A stretch of 64,000 bases of DNA from an uncultured Holophaga sp. (lineage in GTDB: Bacteria; Acidobacteriota; Holophagae; Holophagales; Holophagaceae). The stretch covers positions 1,451,001 to 1,515,000 of the forward strand of contig NZ_OY781925.1 of NCBI RefSeq assembly GCF_963677305.1, written 5' to 3'. Every line of letters starts with the position of its first letter. The stretch's first letter is position 1. Below the pieces are notes generated by a model that saw only the letters and a list, made by a program, of their open reading frames with translations, ran no database searches and had not been told where the DNA came from. The translations under genes and the position numbers were made by a program. Below are positions 43,922 through 53,097 of this stretch, one piece after another.

Positions 43922-45181
43922 TCAGGCCCTCCGCCGGAAGAGGGCCAGGCACTCGACCTCATCGGTCCTGGGGAAGAGGTCGGCAGCGGCCAGTGCCTCC
44001 AGTTGCCAGCTGTGGCCCAGCCGGAGTACATCCCGGCAGAAGGCGGCCCCGTCGCAGCCCACCAGGATCAGCCTGCTGGCCCCGGCTCCCACGAGGCGCT
44101 CCGCCACCTCCGGGGCCAGTCCAGCCCGGGGGGGGTCCACCACGATGAGGTCTCCGGGGGCACCCAATCCCTCAGGGAGCCACTCGGCCACATCCTGGGC
44201 CAGGCACTCAGCCGGGAGTCCCAGACCCTCCAGGTTGCGTCGGGCCCAGACCACGGCCTCCTCCGCGGACTCCACGAGCACCCGATGCGTGAAACGGCTT
44301 CCCAGGAGTCCGGAGAAGAGTCCCACGCCGCCATAGAGGTCGAAGAGGGTGCCACCGCTCAGGTCCCAGTCCTCCAGGAGCTGGCTGAAGGCCTCCATGG
44401 CCCAGGGGGCGCAGACCTGGAAGAATCCCCCCGGGGCATGGCTCCATCGCTGTTCTCCGTGGCTGTGGCGCACGGCTGTCTGGGCCGGGTGCCAACCATC
44501 CGGCTCGAGCTGCCAGGACCGGCCCTTTTCATCCGTGGCCCAGACCTGGTCGGCAGGCGAGCCGGTGGCCAGCTCCCAGCGCTGGGGGCGGGTGGGCAGG
44601 ATCCGTCCGTTGAGGGCATCCTCCAGGCGGGGCATGGCCCGGTTCAGAGACTCCGCGGCAGCGGGGCAGGCCTTTACGGGCACCAGGCGATGGCTCCTGC
44701 GGGCATGGAAACCCAGGGCTGAGCCGTCCCAGTGGAGCTGGATTCGGTGCCGCCTGACCCAGGCAGGGGCGGGGATCCAGCGCCACACCGTGGACTCGGG
44801 CAGCTGGCGGCGGAAGAGGTCGGCCACCATCTCCTGCTTGAGGTCTGAGGTCGCCCCGCCAGCCCCCCATAGGGAGCAGCCTCCGCAGCTCTCGGCGACG
44901 GGGCATTCGGGGGCCACTCGCTGGGGAGAGGGGCGGACCCAGCCGGTCACGCGGCCCTCGCCGTGGCGGGCCTTCCAGCGGATCTCGGCCTCCACTTCCT
45001 CTCCGGGGAAGAGGGCGAGGGGGGCTTCGAGGATGATCAGGCGACCGTCCTCGGCGCGGGCCAGCCCCTTGCCGCCCCAGGCCAGCCGTTCGATTTTCAC
45101 GCGGCAATGCACCACATCCTGGACGGGCGTCCGGTAGACTGTCTTGGCCTTCCCCTGCACTGCGCTCTTTGGTCTGCCCAT
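43922..45181 (-). CDS. TRAM-domain 23S rRNA/tRNA uracil C5-methyltransferase (TrmA/RlmD/RumA type)
   Basis: The 419-residue SAM-dependent RNA m5U methyltransferase has an N-terminal TRAM domain (VKIERLAWGGKGLARAEDGR), an iron-sulfur cysteine motif (CPVAESCGGCSLW plus a downstream Cys), the SAM site LFDLYGGVGLFSGLLG, LIVVDPPRAGLAPEV and the nucleophile region LILVGCDGAAFCRD. Which base is methylated is not known. The ATG at 45181 shares the CATG with the divergent GAF/HD-GYP gene; a later in-frame GTG near the TRAM domain is an alternative start. Confidence 0.88.
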   Translation of the reverse strand: MGRPKSAVQGKAKTVYRTPVQDVVHCRVKIERLAWGGKGLARAEDGRLIILEAPLALFPGEEVEAEIRWKARHGEGRVTGWVRPSPQRVAPECPVAESCGGCSLWGAGGATSDLKQEMVADLFRRQLPESTVWRWIPAPAWVRRHRIQLHWDGSALGFHARRSHRLVPVKACPAAAESLNRAMPRLEDALNGRILPTRPQRWELATGSPADQVWATDEKGRSWQLEPDGWHPAQTAVRHSHGEQRWSHAPGGFFQVCAPWAMEAFSQLLEDWDLSGGTLFDLYGGVGLFSGLLGSRFTHRVLVESAEEAVVWARRNLEGLGLPAECLAQDVAEWLPEGLGAPGDLIVVDPPRAGLAPEVAERLVGAGASRLILVGCDGAAFCRDVLRLGHSWQLEALAAADLFPRTDEVECLALFRRRA

Positions 45182-46901
45182 GCGTCTCACTGTCGCCATC
45201 CCCCTTCAGCACCGTAGCAGCCTTGAGGGCCGCTTGGGGCGCGAGCTGGGTCGGATCCTGCAGTGGGTGGCCGAGGCGCCTGCCGACGTTGTAGTCGGTC
45301 TGCCCGGGGAGGGTTACCTGGCGCAGTGTGGAGCCTGGCCCGGGGAAGAGGGTGCCCTGGCCCTCATCGAGGCCGGCCACCAGCGGCTTAGGGATCAGCG
45401 GGACATGGAACGGCTCCACGAGATCGGCCGCGCCCTGGCTTCGGAGCAGGTCCTGGATCGCCTGCTTGACCTGATCCTCTCCCAGGCCAGGCGCCTCCTG
45501 GATGCCGAAGGCGGCTCCCTCTACCTTGTGGTGGAAGGCCAGGGCGGGGCAGGGGAGCTGCTCTTCGCCCACACCCAGAACTCCAGCACCGCGCTGCCCT
45601 TCCACCGGGTCCGGATGCCCATCTCGCCTGAGTCCATGGCAGGCTTTGTGGCCTCCACGGGCGGGATCCTCAACATCCCCGATGTCCAGCGGCTCCCGGA
45701 GAGTGCACCCTATCGCTTCAACGACAGCTTCGACCGCCAGACGGGCTATCGGACCCAGTCCATGCTGGCGGTGCCCCTCCGTGACCATGGTGGCGAGGTG
45801 CTGGGGGTGCTCCAGCTGATCAACCGCCGGGAGGATGAGGGGGGTGGGGTGCAGGTGGTGCCCTTCGAGGACACCCATGTCCGCCTGGCCCAGAGTCTGG
45901 CGGGGCAGGCGGGGGTCGCGGTCAGGAATGCCAGGCTCCGGGAGGAGATCGAGCGGCTCTTCGAGGGCTTCGTGAACGCCTCCGTGCTGGCCATCGAGCA
46001 GCGGGACCCGGTCACCAGTGGCCACTCCGGACGGGTCGCCGACCTGACGGTCGGTCTGGCCGAGGCCATCACCTCCGCCACGGACGGCCCCTTCTCCAGG
46101 GTCTCCTTCTCCGACCGCCAGATCCGGGAGCTGCGCTATGCCAGCCTGCTCCACGACTTCGGCAAGGTCGGGGTGCGGGAGGAGGTCCTGGTCAAGTCCA
46201 AGAAGCTGGCTCCGGGCCGCCTGGAAGTGATTCTCCAGCGGCTCCGCCAGCGACAGGAGGAACGGCTGCTGGAGCTTCTGCGGGAGCAGTGGGCCCAGGG
46301 GCACCCTTTCCGTGCGGCACTCTGGGGCGAGCTTCAGCGCGAGCTCCAGGATGAGACGGATCGCCTGGTGGCCCTGGTCCTCCAGGCCAACGAACCGGCC
46401 CTCCTCAGCCAGGGGGCCCATGCAGGGCTCTCCAGGCTGGATGGGCTGCGCTACACCCACTGGAACGGGGCCGTGGAGCCGGTGTTCCTTTCCGACGACC
46501 TGTCCTGCCTCGCCATTCCCAAGGGGAGCCTCTCGGAGGAGGAGCGCCTCGAGATCGAGAGCCATGTGACCCACACCTACCGCTTCCTGCAGCAGATCCC
46601 CTGGACCCGGGACCTGGAGGGCGTGCCCGAGATCGCCTACGCCCACCATGAGCGCCTGAATGGGCGGGGTTACCCCCGGCGCATCGAGGCCGCCGAGATC
46701 CCCCTCCAGAGCAGGGCCATGGCCATCGCCGATGTCTTCGACGCCCTCACGGCCCAGGACAGGCCTTACAAGGCGGCGGTGCCTCTGGAGCGGAGCCTCG
46801 CCATCCTCCAGATGGACGCTGGAGCTGGGCACCTGGACCCTGATCTCCTGGATCTCTTCATCCAGGCCCGGGTGTTCGAGAGGACCGTCCGTCGCGTCTG
46901 A
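45180..46901 (+). CDS. GAF-HD-GYP signalling protein
   Basis: The 573-residue cytoplasmic protein has a short N-terminal domain, a GAF domain (about residues 80-255; HEIGRALASEQVLDRLLDLI, PYRFNDSFDRQTGYRTQSML), and a C-terminal HD-GYP phosphodiesterase: SGHSGRVADLTVGLAEAI, LLHDFGKVGVREEVLVKS, AYAHHERLNGRGYPRRIEA, AIADVFDALTAQDRPYKAAV. Linker residues ~360-480 separate the HD halves, longer than usual. Cyclic di-GMP degradation is expected. It diverges from the RNA methyltransferase gene with start codons overlapping. Confidence 0.9.
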   Translation: MRLTVAIPLQHRSSLEGRLGRELGRILQWVAEAPADVVVGLPGEGYLAQCGAWPGEEGALALIEAGHQRLRDQRDMERLHEIGRALASEQVLDRLLDLILSQARRLLDAEGGSLYLVVEGQGGAGELLFAHTQNSSTALPFHRVRMPISPESMAGFVASTGGILNIPDVQRLPESAPYRFNDSFDRQTGYRTQSMLAVPLRDHGGEVLGVLQLINRREDEGGGVQVVPFEDTHVRLAQSLAGQAGVAVRNARLREEIERLFEGFVNASVLAIEQRDPVTSGHSGRVADLTVGLAEAITSATDGPFSRVSFSDRQIRELRYASLLHDFGKVGVREEVLVKSKKLAPGRLEVILQRLRQRQEERLLELLREQWAQGHPFRAALWGELQRELQDETDRLVALVLQANEPALLSQGAHAGLSRLDGLRYTHWNGAVEPVFLSDDLSCLAIPKGSLSEEERLEIESHVTHTYRFLQQIPWTRDLEGVPEIAYAHHERLNGRGYPRRIEAAEIPLQSRAMAIADVFDALTAQDRPYKAAVPLERSLAILQMDAGAGHLDPDLLDLFIQARVFERTVRRV

Positions 46902-46957
46902 ATAATTGTAATTAAAAGAGTTGGGAATGCCTTGGCTCCCGGGACATCCTAGATGCC

Positions 46958-47350
46958 ATGGAGGAGCATGTGTTCGAGGAACCCGAAGAGAAGACCCCAG
47001 CCCAGCGCATCGCCGATGGGGCCAAGTACCTGCAGAGGGTGGGTCACCCCAAGGGACCCGGTAAGTTCGGGCCCGAACTCCTCTATCAGACCGTGCTCAC
47101 CGGACTGGAGTCCCTTCTCCACGGGCGCCTCGATCTCGCTGGAGCCATGCCCAGCAGCCACAATGCCCTGGGTCTGGCCAGGGAATACCAGCAGCTGGTG
47201 GAGGTGGATCCGGAGCTGGCGGCCGAACTGGTGGCCTTCGCCAGCTATCACAACACCCACGGGGATCAGGCCTTTCCCGAGGGGGGATTCCCTCTCACGG
47301 TGGACCAGGTTCGGGAGGCTGCCCGCAAGTTCCTGGAAAGACTGGGGTGA
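46958..47350 (+). CDS. Hypothetical acidic protein
   Basis: The 130-residue helical protein has an acidic start (EEHVFEEPEEKTPAQRIADG), LLYQTVLTGLESLLHGRLDL and LAREYQQLVEVDPELAAELV. Helical composition and the conserved-looking HGRLDLAGAMPSSHNALGLA patch suggest a HEPN-like helical bundle, but no family assignment is secure. ATG 46958 has no clear ribosome-binding site. It follows the GAF-HD-GYP gene and precedes fabZ. Confidence 0.55.
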   Translation: MEEHVFEEPEEKTPAQRIADGAKYLQRVGHPKGPGKFGPELLYQTVLTGLESLLHGRLDLAGAMPSSHNALGLAREYQQLVEVDPELAAELVAFASYHNTHGDQAFPEGGFPLTVDQVREAARKFLERLG

Positions 47351-47407
47351 AGAGGGCAGGTCCCGCTTCCGGGGAGGCTATGCGAGAATAGCCCCCTGGA
47401 GATCCCC

Positions 47408-47884
47408 ATGACTGAGACCCCTGACCGCCAGCCGCGTACCATCGACCTCCTGGGCATCATGGAGCTGCTGCCCCATCGCTTTCCGATCCTGCTGGTGGAC
47501 CGCATCCTCGACTACGAACCCGGCCAGTGGATCCGCGGCATCAAGAACATCTCCATCGGCGAGCATGTCTTCCAGGGCCACTTCCCCAAGCAGCCCGTCT
47601 TTCCCGGCGTCCTCATCGTGGAGGCCATGGGGCAGACCGGCGGCTGCCTGCTCATGCGCGACATCCCCGATCGCCACAAGAAGGTGATCTATTTCATGTC
47701 CATCGACAACGTGAAGTTCCGCCGCCCGGTGGTCCCCGGCGATCAGCTGGTGATGGAGCTCAAGGTCGTCAACTTCAAGGGCAAGATCGGCAAGATGCGC
47801 GGTGAGGCCTTCGTGGATGGCCAGAAGGCCGCCGAGGCCGACTTCATGTGCATGCTCATGGACGCCCCCGAGGAGAAGGCCTGA
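47408..47884 (+). CDS. fabZ: 3-hydroxyacyl-ACP dehydratase
   Basis: The 158-residue hot-dog-fold enzyme dehydrates 3-hydroxyacyl-ACP in fatty-acid elongation. The catalytic His lies in LLPHRFPILLVDRI and the Glu in FPGVLIVEAMGQTGG, with the family block GHFPKQPVFPGVL. Length is normal. It overlaps lpxA by TGATG, the standard fabZ-lpxA pairing that balances phospholipid and lipid A synthesis. Confidence 0.96.
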   Translation: MTETPDRQPRTIDLLGIMELLPHRFPILLVDRILDYEPGQWIRGIKNISIGEHVFQGHFPKQPVFPGVLIVEAMGQTGGCLLMRDIPDRHKKVIYFMSIDNVKFRRPVVPGDQLVMELKVVNFKGKIGKMRGEAFVDGQKAAEADFMCMLMDAPEEKA

Positions 47885-48672
47885 TGGGCATCGAGATCCA
47901 CCCCTCCTCGGTTGTCAGCCCCCAGGCGGAGCTTGCCGACGGGGTCGTGATCGGCCCCTTCTGTGTGGTCGAAGGGGACACCCGGATCGGCAGGGGCACC
48001 CGGCTCCGCAGCCATGTCATCGTGGGTCCCCACACTGAGATCGGTGAGGACAATGTGCTCTACCCGCACTGCGCGGTGGGCATGGAGCCCCAGGACCTGA
48101 AGTACCGGGGCGGCCCCACCCGCCTGGTGGTGGGGGATCGGAACACCATCCGGGAGAATGCCACCATCCACCGGGGCACCGAGGATGGCGGTGGGATCAC
48201 CCGCGTGGGCAGCGACAACCTGCTGCAGGTGGGCGCTCACATCGCCCACGACTGCCAGGTGGGGAGCGGCTGCATCCTGGCCCAGGTCAGCAGTCTGGCC
48301 GGTCACGTCACCATGGGCGACGGTTGCATCCTGGGCGCCTACTCTGCCATTCACCAGTTCTGCCGCATGGGCGACCATGCCTTCACCGGGGCATACACCG
48401 TGCTCACCATGGACGTACTGCCCTACATGAAGACCGTGGGCACCCGTGAGGTGAAGAGCTATGGGGTCAACTCCCTGGGGCTCCAGCGCAAGGGTTTCAG
48501 CCAGGAGACCATCGAGGCCCTCTCCCATGCCCACCGGGTGCTCTTCCGCAAGCAGCTTCGGCTGGAGGACGCCCTGCAGATGCTGGACGAGGAGGGAGCC
48601 ACCCAGGTGCCGGAGGTGGCCTACCTGGTCCGGTTCATCCGGGAGGCGGAGCGCGGTATCCACCGCGGCTGA
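47884..48672 (+). CDS. lpxA: UDP-N-acetylglucosamine acyltransferase
   Basis: The 262-residue left-handed beta-helix enzyme performs the first lipid A step, moving a hydroxyacyl chain from ACP to UDP-GlcNAc. Hexapeptide repeats run through the first two thirds (IHPSSVVSPQAELADGVVIG, LRSHVIVGPHTEIGED), with the catalytic-region VGAHIAHDCQVGSG and GAYSAIHQFCRMGDHAFTGA; the helical C-terminal ~70 residues fit. ATG 47884 overlaps fabZ. Normally lpxA is followed by lpxI/lpxB; here it is followed by a hairpin and era. Confidence 0.96.
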   Translation: MGIEIHPSSVVSPQAELADGVVIGPFCVVEGDTRIGRGTRLRSHVIVGPHTEIGEDNVLYPHCAVGMEPQDLKYRGGPTRLVVGDRNTIRENATIHRGTEDGGGITRVGSDNLLQVGAHIAHDCQVGSGCILAQVSSLAGHVTMGDGCILGAYSAIHQFCRMGDHAFTGAYTVLTMDVLPYMKTVGTREVKSYGVNSLGLQRKGFSQETIEALSHAHRVLFRKQLRLEDALQMLDEEGATQVPEVAYLVRFIREAERGIHRG

Positions 48673-48691
48673 GCGCCACCCCCCCACTGTC

Positions 48692-48718
48692 CGGAGCCGG
48701 GAATTTTCCCCGGCTCCG
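48692..48718 (+). terminator. Hairpin after lpxA
   Basis: CGGAGCCGGG and CCCGGCTCCG form a 10-bp stem around a 7-nt loop 20 nt downstream of lpxA. No T-run follows. Confidence 0.5.
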
Positions 48719-48777
48719 CGTCTGTCTGCGCCCATGCGTGAGATAATCCCTCCCCTGACCGGAATCCAAGGAGACCC

Positions 48778-49692
48778 ATGACCGGAACCCGCCGCTTCGC
48801 CAACATCGCCCTCGTGGGTCTGCCCAATGCGGGCAAGTCCACCCTGCTCAACGCCCTCGTGGGTGAGAAGCTCGCGGCGGTGAGCCAGATGCCCCAGACC
48901 ACCCGGGGCCGCATCCTGGGCGTGGTCCAGCGGGGCGAGACGCAGCTGGCCTTCCTGGATACCCCGGGTGTCCACAAGGCCCAGCATGCCCTCAACTTCC
49001 GGATGCTGGAGCACGTGGACATGGTGCTCACCGAGGCGGATCTGATCCTCTGGGTCGTGGATGCCGACGGCTTCCTCGGGCCCGGGGAGCAGGAGTTGGC
49101 GAAGCGCCTGAAGGGCTCCCGTCAACCCGTCTACCTCATCCTCAACAAGGTGGACCTGCTCTCCAAGGGGCGTCTGCTGGAGAAGATCGTGGCCTACAAG
49201 GACCTCTTGGAGTTCCGGGAGATCGTGCCGGTGGGCGCCAAGCTGGGCCAGAACCTGGAGCCCCTCTGGGCCCTCCTGGAACGGGACGCCCCCGAGGGTG
49301 AGTGGCAGTACGACGAAGAAACCTTCACGGACCAGACGGAACGGGCCATGGCTGCCGAGTTCATCCGGGAGAAGGTGCTGCGCAAGACCCGTGAGGAGGT
49401 CCCCCACGGGGTGGCAGTGCTCATCAGCCGTTGGATTGAGGCCGGGCACGACGACTATCCCGAGGATCTGGACCCCGAGGGGCTCTATCTCGAAGTCGAG
49501 ATCCTGGTGGAGCGGGCCGGACACCGCAAGATCCTCCTGGGCTCGGGCGGCGAGATGATCCGGGATATCCGCCAGAGTGCCCAGCGCGAGCTGAAGAAGC
49601 TGCTCCAGCGCCCGGTGCGTCTGGACCTTCACATCAAGGTGGACGAGGGCTGGCGCGATCGCCCCGACAAGCTGGACCGACTGGGACTCTGA
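48778..49692 (+). CDS. era: GTPase Era
   Basis: The 304-residue GTPase is needed for 16S rRNA processing and 30S assembly. Seen: G1 [17 protein letters not shown]2 region [15 protein letters not shown]3 [10 protein letters not shown]4 LILNKVDLL, and C-terminal KH domain ([39 protein letters not shown]). Length matches Era. It is coupled to cobB downstream by TGATG. ATG 48778 follows AAGGAGA. Confidence 0.96.
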   Translation: MTGTRRFANIALVGLPNAGKSTLLNALVGEKLAAVSQMPQTTRGRILGVVQRGETQLAFLDTPGVHKAQHALNFRMLEHVDMVLTEADLILWVVDADGFLGPGEQELAKRLKGSRQPVYLILNKVDLLSKGRLLEKIVAYKDLLEFREIVPVGAKLGQNLEPLWALLERDAPEGEWQYDEETFTDQTERAMAAEFIREKVLRKTREEVPHGVAVLISRWIEAGHDDYPEDLDPEGLYLEVEILVERAGHRKILLGSGGEMIRDIRQSAQRELKKLLQRPVRLDLHIKVDEGWRDRPDKLDRLGL

Positions 49693-50396
49693 TGAACACA
49701 TCTGCGCCCTCCCTGGTCATCCTCACCGGCGCTGGCATCAGCGCCGAGAGCGGTCTCCGGACCTTCCGGGCCTCCGATGGGCTGTGGGAGGAGCACCGGG
49801 TGGAGGATGTGGCCACCCCCGAGGGCTTCGAGCGGGATCCCGGGCTGGTCCAGCGCTTCTACAATGATCGGCGCCGCCAGCTGAGGGAGGTGACCCCCAA
49901 CGCCGCCCATGAAGCCCTGGCGGAGCTGGAGCGCCACTGGCAGGGGGACTTCCTCCTGGTGACCCAGAATGTGGATGACCTCCATGACCGGGCGGGGAAC
50001 CGCAAGCTTCTCCACATGCATGGCGAGCTCTACAAAGTGCGCTGCCAGCGCTGTCGGGGGGTCTTCCACTGGGAGCAGGACTTGCACCCCGTGGCCGCCT
50101 GTCCCAGTTGCGGCTCTCTGGGGGAGATGAGGCCCCACATCGTCTGGTTCGGAGAGATGCCCCTCCATATGGAGCGGATCGGCGAGGCCCTCTCCACCTG
50201 TGATCTCTTCATGGCCATCGGCACCTCGGGCAATGTCTACCCCGCTGCGGGCTTCGTGGGGATGGTGCCCTCCCGGGCCCGCCGCATCGAGGTGAACCTG
50301 GAGCCCTCCCAGGTCTCCCGGGCCTTCCCAGAGCACCGGACCGGTCCGGCCACCCAGACCGTGCCGGCCCTGGTGCAGGAGCTACTCGGTCGCTGA
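49692..50396 (+). CDS. cobB: NAD-dependent protein deacylase (sirtuin, CobB type)
   Basis: The 234-residue class III sirtuin removes acetyl and probably succinyl groups from lysines with NAD+. Seen: [20 protein letters not shown], the class III segment [28 protein letters not shown], catalytic-His region [17 protein letters not shown], zinc Cys pairs RCQRC and CPSC, and [11 protein letters not shown]. It overlaps era, and its last codons overlap the convergent GAF gene by 15 nt. Confidence 0.95.
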   Translation: MNTSAPSLVILTGAGISAESGLRTFRASDGLWEEHRVEDVATPEGFERDPGLVQRFYNDRRRQLREVTPNAAHEALAELERHWQGDFLLVTQNVDDLHDRAGNRKLLHMHGELYKVRCQRCRGVFHWEQDLHPVAACPSCGSLGEMRPHIVWFGEMPLHMERIGEALSTCDLFMAIGTSGNVYPAAGFVGMVPSRARRIEVNLEPSQVSRAFPEHRTGPATQTVPALVQELLGR

Positions 50397-51419
50397 GTCC
50401 CCGCCCAGGAGCCACACCTCCGGCGGGCCCGAAGCCTTCCGCAGGGCCTCCTGGGCCCGGTGGAGGGCTCTGCCGGCTGTGAGGTCATCCCGGTCGGGGT
50501 CCCGCCCGGGGTCCCAGAGGGTGGCCCCCATGGGGACCCGGCCGATCCGCTCCCGGATCCGTTCCAGCAGGATCGAAGCTCCGGCTTGCGGGGTCCTGGG
50601 GAGGAGCAGGAGAAAGCGGTCGTGCCCCATGTCCACCAGGAGGTCTTCGCCCCGCAGGGCCTCGGCCACCTCCCGGAGCTTTTTCCGCGTCTCCCGGGTG
50701 AGGGTGAGGTCCCAGCGCACCACGGACATGCTCTCCCCCCGGCGGCGGGCCAGATAGAGATTGGCCTTGAGCCAGATGTCCAGGTAGCGCAGGTTGGGGA
50801 GTCCGGTCCCCCTGCACTCCAGGGCGCTGTCCTCCACCACCGCCGTGGTGAGATCCAGGGCGTCCCGGGTCATCCGCAGCTCGTGCTTGAGGGCCTCCAC
50901 CTCCAGGGTCTTGCCGAAGAGATCCGCCATGGCGTTGACCATGCCCACGGCCGCCCGGGTGAAGGGGCTGCGATGGAAGCTCTGGACGCTGAGGGTCCCG
51001 ATGACGAGGTTGCCCTGGCGCAGGGGGGCCCCGATGTAGGAGCGGATGCCCAGCTTCCGCCAGCCGCTGTGCTCCTTCCAGCGAGGGTCCCGGGAGGCGT
51101 CGCGGATCACCAGGGTGCGGGTTGGGTTCTCCAGGACCAGGGGGCAGAAGCCGTCCTTCACATCGTGGATGCTGGGGTCGGGGGCCTGGCCGTCCGCCGT
51201 GGCCCACCAGAAGGCTTCGAAGCCCAGATCTCCCACCCGGCTCATGACCGCCCTGTCCGCATTCAACTGCCGTACCAGGAGGTCGAGACCATGGCAGAAG
51301 AGGGCTCCCGGGTCCGGGAAGGCCTGCTCGACCAGGTTCCCCAGGGCACCGAGGTGGTCCGGGTGCGCGTGGTTGGTCCGGGCCCTGGGTTTTCTCTCCG
51401 GTTGCGGTGCGCGGCTCAT
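50382..51419 (-). CDS. GAF and degenerate-GGDEF sensor protein
   Basis: The 345-residue protein has an N-terminal GAF domain (residues ~25-165; [40 protein letters not shown]) and a C-terminal diguanylate-cyclase-like domain. There, [20 protein letters not shown] and MSVVRWDLT are GGDEF-fold, but the active-site loop is [11 protein letters not shown] rather than GGDEF/GGEEF, so it is probably inactive and serves as a ligand or dimer module. It is a lone gene ending against cobB. Confidence 0.75.
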   Translation of the reverse strand: MSRAPQPERKPRARTNHAHPDHLGALGNLVEQAFPDPGALFCHGLDLLVRQLNADRAVMSRVGDLGFEAFWWATADGQAPDPSIHDVKDGFCPLVLENPTRTLVIRDASRDPRWKEHSGWRKLGIRSYIGAPLRQGNLVIGTLSVQSFHRSPFTRAAVGMVNAMADLFGKTLEVEALKHELRMTRDALDLTTAVVEDSALECRGTGLPNLRYLDIWLKANLYLARRRGESMSVVRWDLTLTRETRKKLREVAEALRGEDLLVDMGHDRFLLLLPRTPQAGASILLERIRERIGRVPMGATLWDPGRDPDRDDLTAGRALHRAQEALRKASGPPEVWLLGGDSATE

Positions 51420-51471
51420 GGCGGGGGATCACTCTTCCCCAAGTTCGGTCGATGCCGGAGCGGCGCCACCA

Positions 51472-52857
51472 TCATGCGGAAGTTTTCCGGACCTGGATGC
51501 CATGGCGGCGCAGCTTGCTGTAGAGCGTGGTCCGGCTGACGCCCAGTTGGCGGGCGGCCCGGGCCAGGTTGCCCCCCTCCTGCTCCAGGGCCTTCAGCAG
51601 GGCGCTCCGCTCAGCCTCTTCCAGGGGGCTTGATGCCTGGGGGGCAGGCAGGCTCCCCTCCAGGCGATCCGCCATGACCTGCTGCACATCCCCGGCGGTG
51701 ATCTCCCCATCGGTGTCGAGGGCGCTCAGCCAGTTGAGCACATTGCGGAGCTCCCGCACGTTGCCGGGCCAGTCGTAGCTCATGAGGGTCTGCAGGGCTC
51801 CCGGAGACAGGGTGAGCTGGAACTGCGCCCGCCTGGCGAGGTGTTCCACCAGGGCGGGGATGTCCTCCCGGCGCTCCCGGAGGGGTGGGATGCGGATCTC
51901 TGCGTTGCTCAGGCGGTAGTAGAGATCGGGCCTGAACTTTCCGCTGCGGCAGCTCTCCTTCAGTTCCTGGTTGGTGGAGGCGATGATGCGGGCATTGAGG
52001 GGAAGCAGGCGGGTGCCCCCCAGGCGTTCGTACTCCCCTTCCTCCAGGACCCGCAGCAGCTTGCTCTGGAGGCGGAGGTCCATGTCGCCGATTTCGTCGA
52101 GGAGGATGGAGCCGCCGGAGGCCAGCTCGAACTTGCCCTTCTTGGCGGCCACGGCTCCCGTGAAGGCCCCCTTCTCATGCCCGAAGAGCTCGGACTCCAG
52201 GAGGTCGTTGGGGATGGCGGTGCAGTTGATCTTCACGAAGGGGCTGAAGGTGCCCCCCAGGAGCTCGGAATGGAAGGCGCTGGCCAGGATCTCCTTGCCG
52301 GTGCCCGTCTCTCCCAGGATCAGGACCGGGTGGATCTGCTTCAAGGCGACCCGGCGGCAGTGGTCGAGCAGCTTCCGGGTGACGGCGCTCCCCCCGATGA
52401 AATCCCCGAAGGTGTAGTTCGAGTCGATGCGGGCCACGGCGCTGTAGATGTCCTGGCTTTCGGCGCCATGCCCCTCGTTGAGGCTGGCGATGATCTTCTT
52501 CAGGCTGGCCATGCTGCGGAAGTGCAGCACACCGATGGCGCCCACCACCTTCCCCTGCCAGAGGACCGGGTGGATGTCCGTCAGGCACTTCCTCCCCTGG
52601 ATCACCACCAGCAGCCCCCGGACCCCCTTCCCGGTGGCCAGGACCTGGCCGAAGGGGCTGGCGGTGTCCAGGAAGCTGATGTGCCGCCCCACCACAGCGG
52701 CCTGGGGCCTCTGGACGAGATCCGCAGACCCGTGGGTGTTGTGGAGGATGGTGCCCTGGGCATCCAGCACCACGGCGGAGTCGAAGGCGGTGTCCAGGAA
52801 CTGGTCCAGAACCCCACCCCGGGTCCGGAGGGCTTCGGGGGTCATCTCCAGGTGCAT
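51472..52857 (-). CDS. PAS-AAA+-Fis sigma-54-dependent activator
   Basis: The 461-residue enhancer-binding protein has a PAS-like sensor domain (residues ~15-110; FLDTAFDSAVVLDAQGTILH, GRHISFLDTASPFGQVLATG), an AAA+ core (Walker A GETGTGKE at 182-189, GAFTGA at 230-235, LLDEIGDM, arginine-finger region), and a Fis-type helix-turn-helix (LARAARQLGVSRTTLYSKLR). The intact GAFTGA loop means it can contact sigma-54. No receiver domain is present, so it senses a ligand. ATG 52857 has GAGAGG upstream. It diverges from the hydrolase/MFS genes, with palindromic sites in between. Confidence 0.93.
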   Translation of the reverse strand: MHLEMTPEALRTRGGVLDQFLDTAFDSAVVLDAQGTILHNTHGSADLVQRPQAAVVGRHISFLDTASPFGQVLATGKGVRGLLVVIQGRKCLTDIHPVLWQGKVVGAIGVLHFRSMASLKKIIASLNEGHGAESQDIYSAVARIDSNYTFGDFIGGSAVTRKLLDHCRRVALKQIHPVLILGETGTGKEILASAFHSELLGGTFSPFVKINCTAIPNDLLESELFGHEKGAFTGAVAAKKGKFELASGGSILLDEIGDMDLRLQSKLLRVLEEGEYERLGGTRLLPLNARIIASTNQELKESCRSGKFRPDLYYRLSNAEIRIPPLRERREDIPALVEHLARRAQFQLTLSPGALQTLMSYDWPGNVRELRNVLNWLSALDTDGEITAGDVQQVMADRLEGSLPAPQASSPLEEAERSALLKALEQEGGNLARAARQLGVSRTTLYSKLRRHGIQVRKTSA

Positions 52858-52874
52858 GGGACCTCTCTCAGAAA

Positions 52875-52886
52875 TGAACATGTTCA
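52875..52886. promoter_or_regulatory. Palindromic activator site 1
   Basis: TGAACATGTTCA is a perfect 12-bp palindrome centred at 52880.5, 18 nt upstream of the regulator gene start. It matches site 2 at ACATGT plus flanks, so both are candidate binding sites (UAS) of the divergent sigma-54 activator. Confidence 0.6.
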
Positions 52887-52907
52887 GTTTACATCTGTTC
52901 TGAAAAT

Positions 52908-52917
52908 GGACATGTCC
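52908..52917. promoter_or_regulatory. Palindromic activator site 2
   Basis: GGACATGTCC is a perfect 10-bp palindrome centred at 52912.5, 32 bp (about three helical turns) from site 1 and 70-75 bp upstream of the TGGCAC element. A third imperfect copy (ACATCTGTTC) lies between them. Confidence 0.6.
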
Positions 52918-52983
52918 TGATTTGGAAAATGAATGGGGATGTCCGACATCCTCCATGGAGAGGGCTTAGTGTGAAATTCCTCT

Positions 52984-53000
52984 TTGGCACACTTCCTGAA
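52984..53000 (+). promoter_or_regulatory. Sigma-54-type promoter of the hydrolase operon
   Basis: TTGGCAC is a perfect -24 element; the -12 region reads CTGAA where TTGCA is expected, so one key base (C) is missing. GG and GA are spaced 10 nt apart. With two upstream palindromes and a GAFTGA-containing activator beside it, the assignment is reasonable. The implied start is near 53010, giving an ~88-nt leader. Confidence 0.55.
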
Positions 53001-53097
53001 TTACAAGGTGCATCACCACGGGTTCGGCTGAACGGGGTCCCTGCCATCAGGCGGCCTGGGTTCCCTCTGTCCGGACCTCCTGCAGAAAGGATGCATG

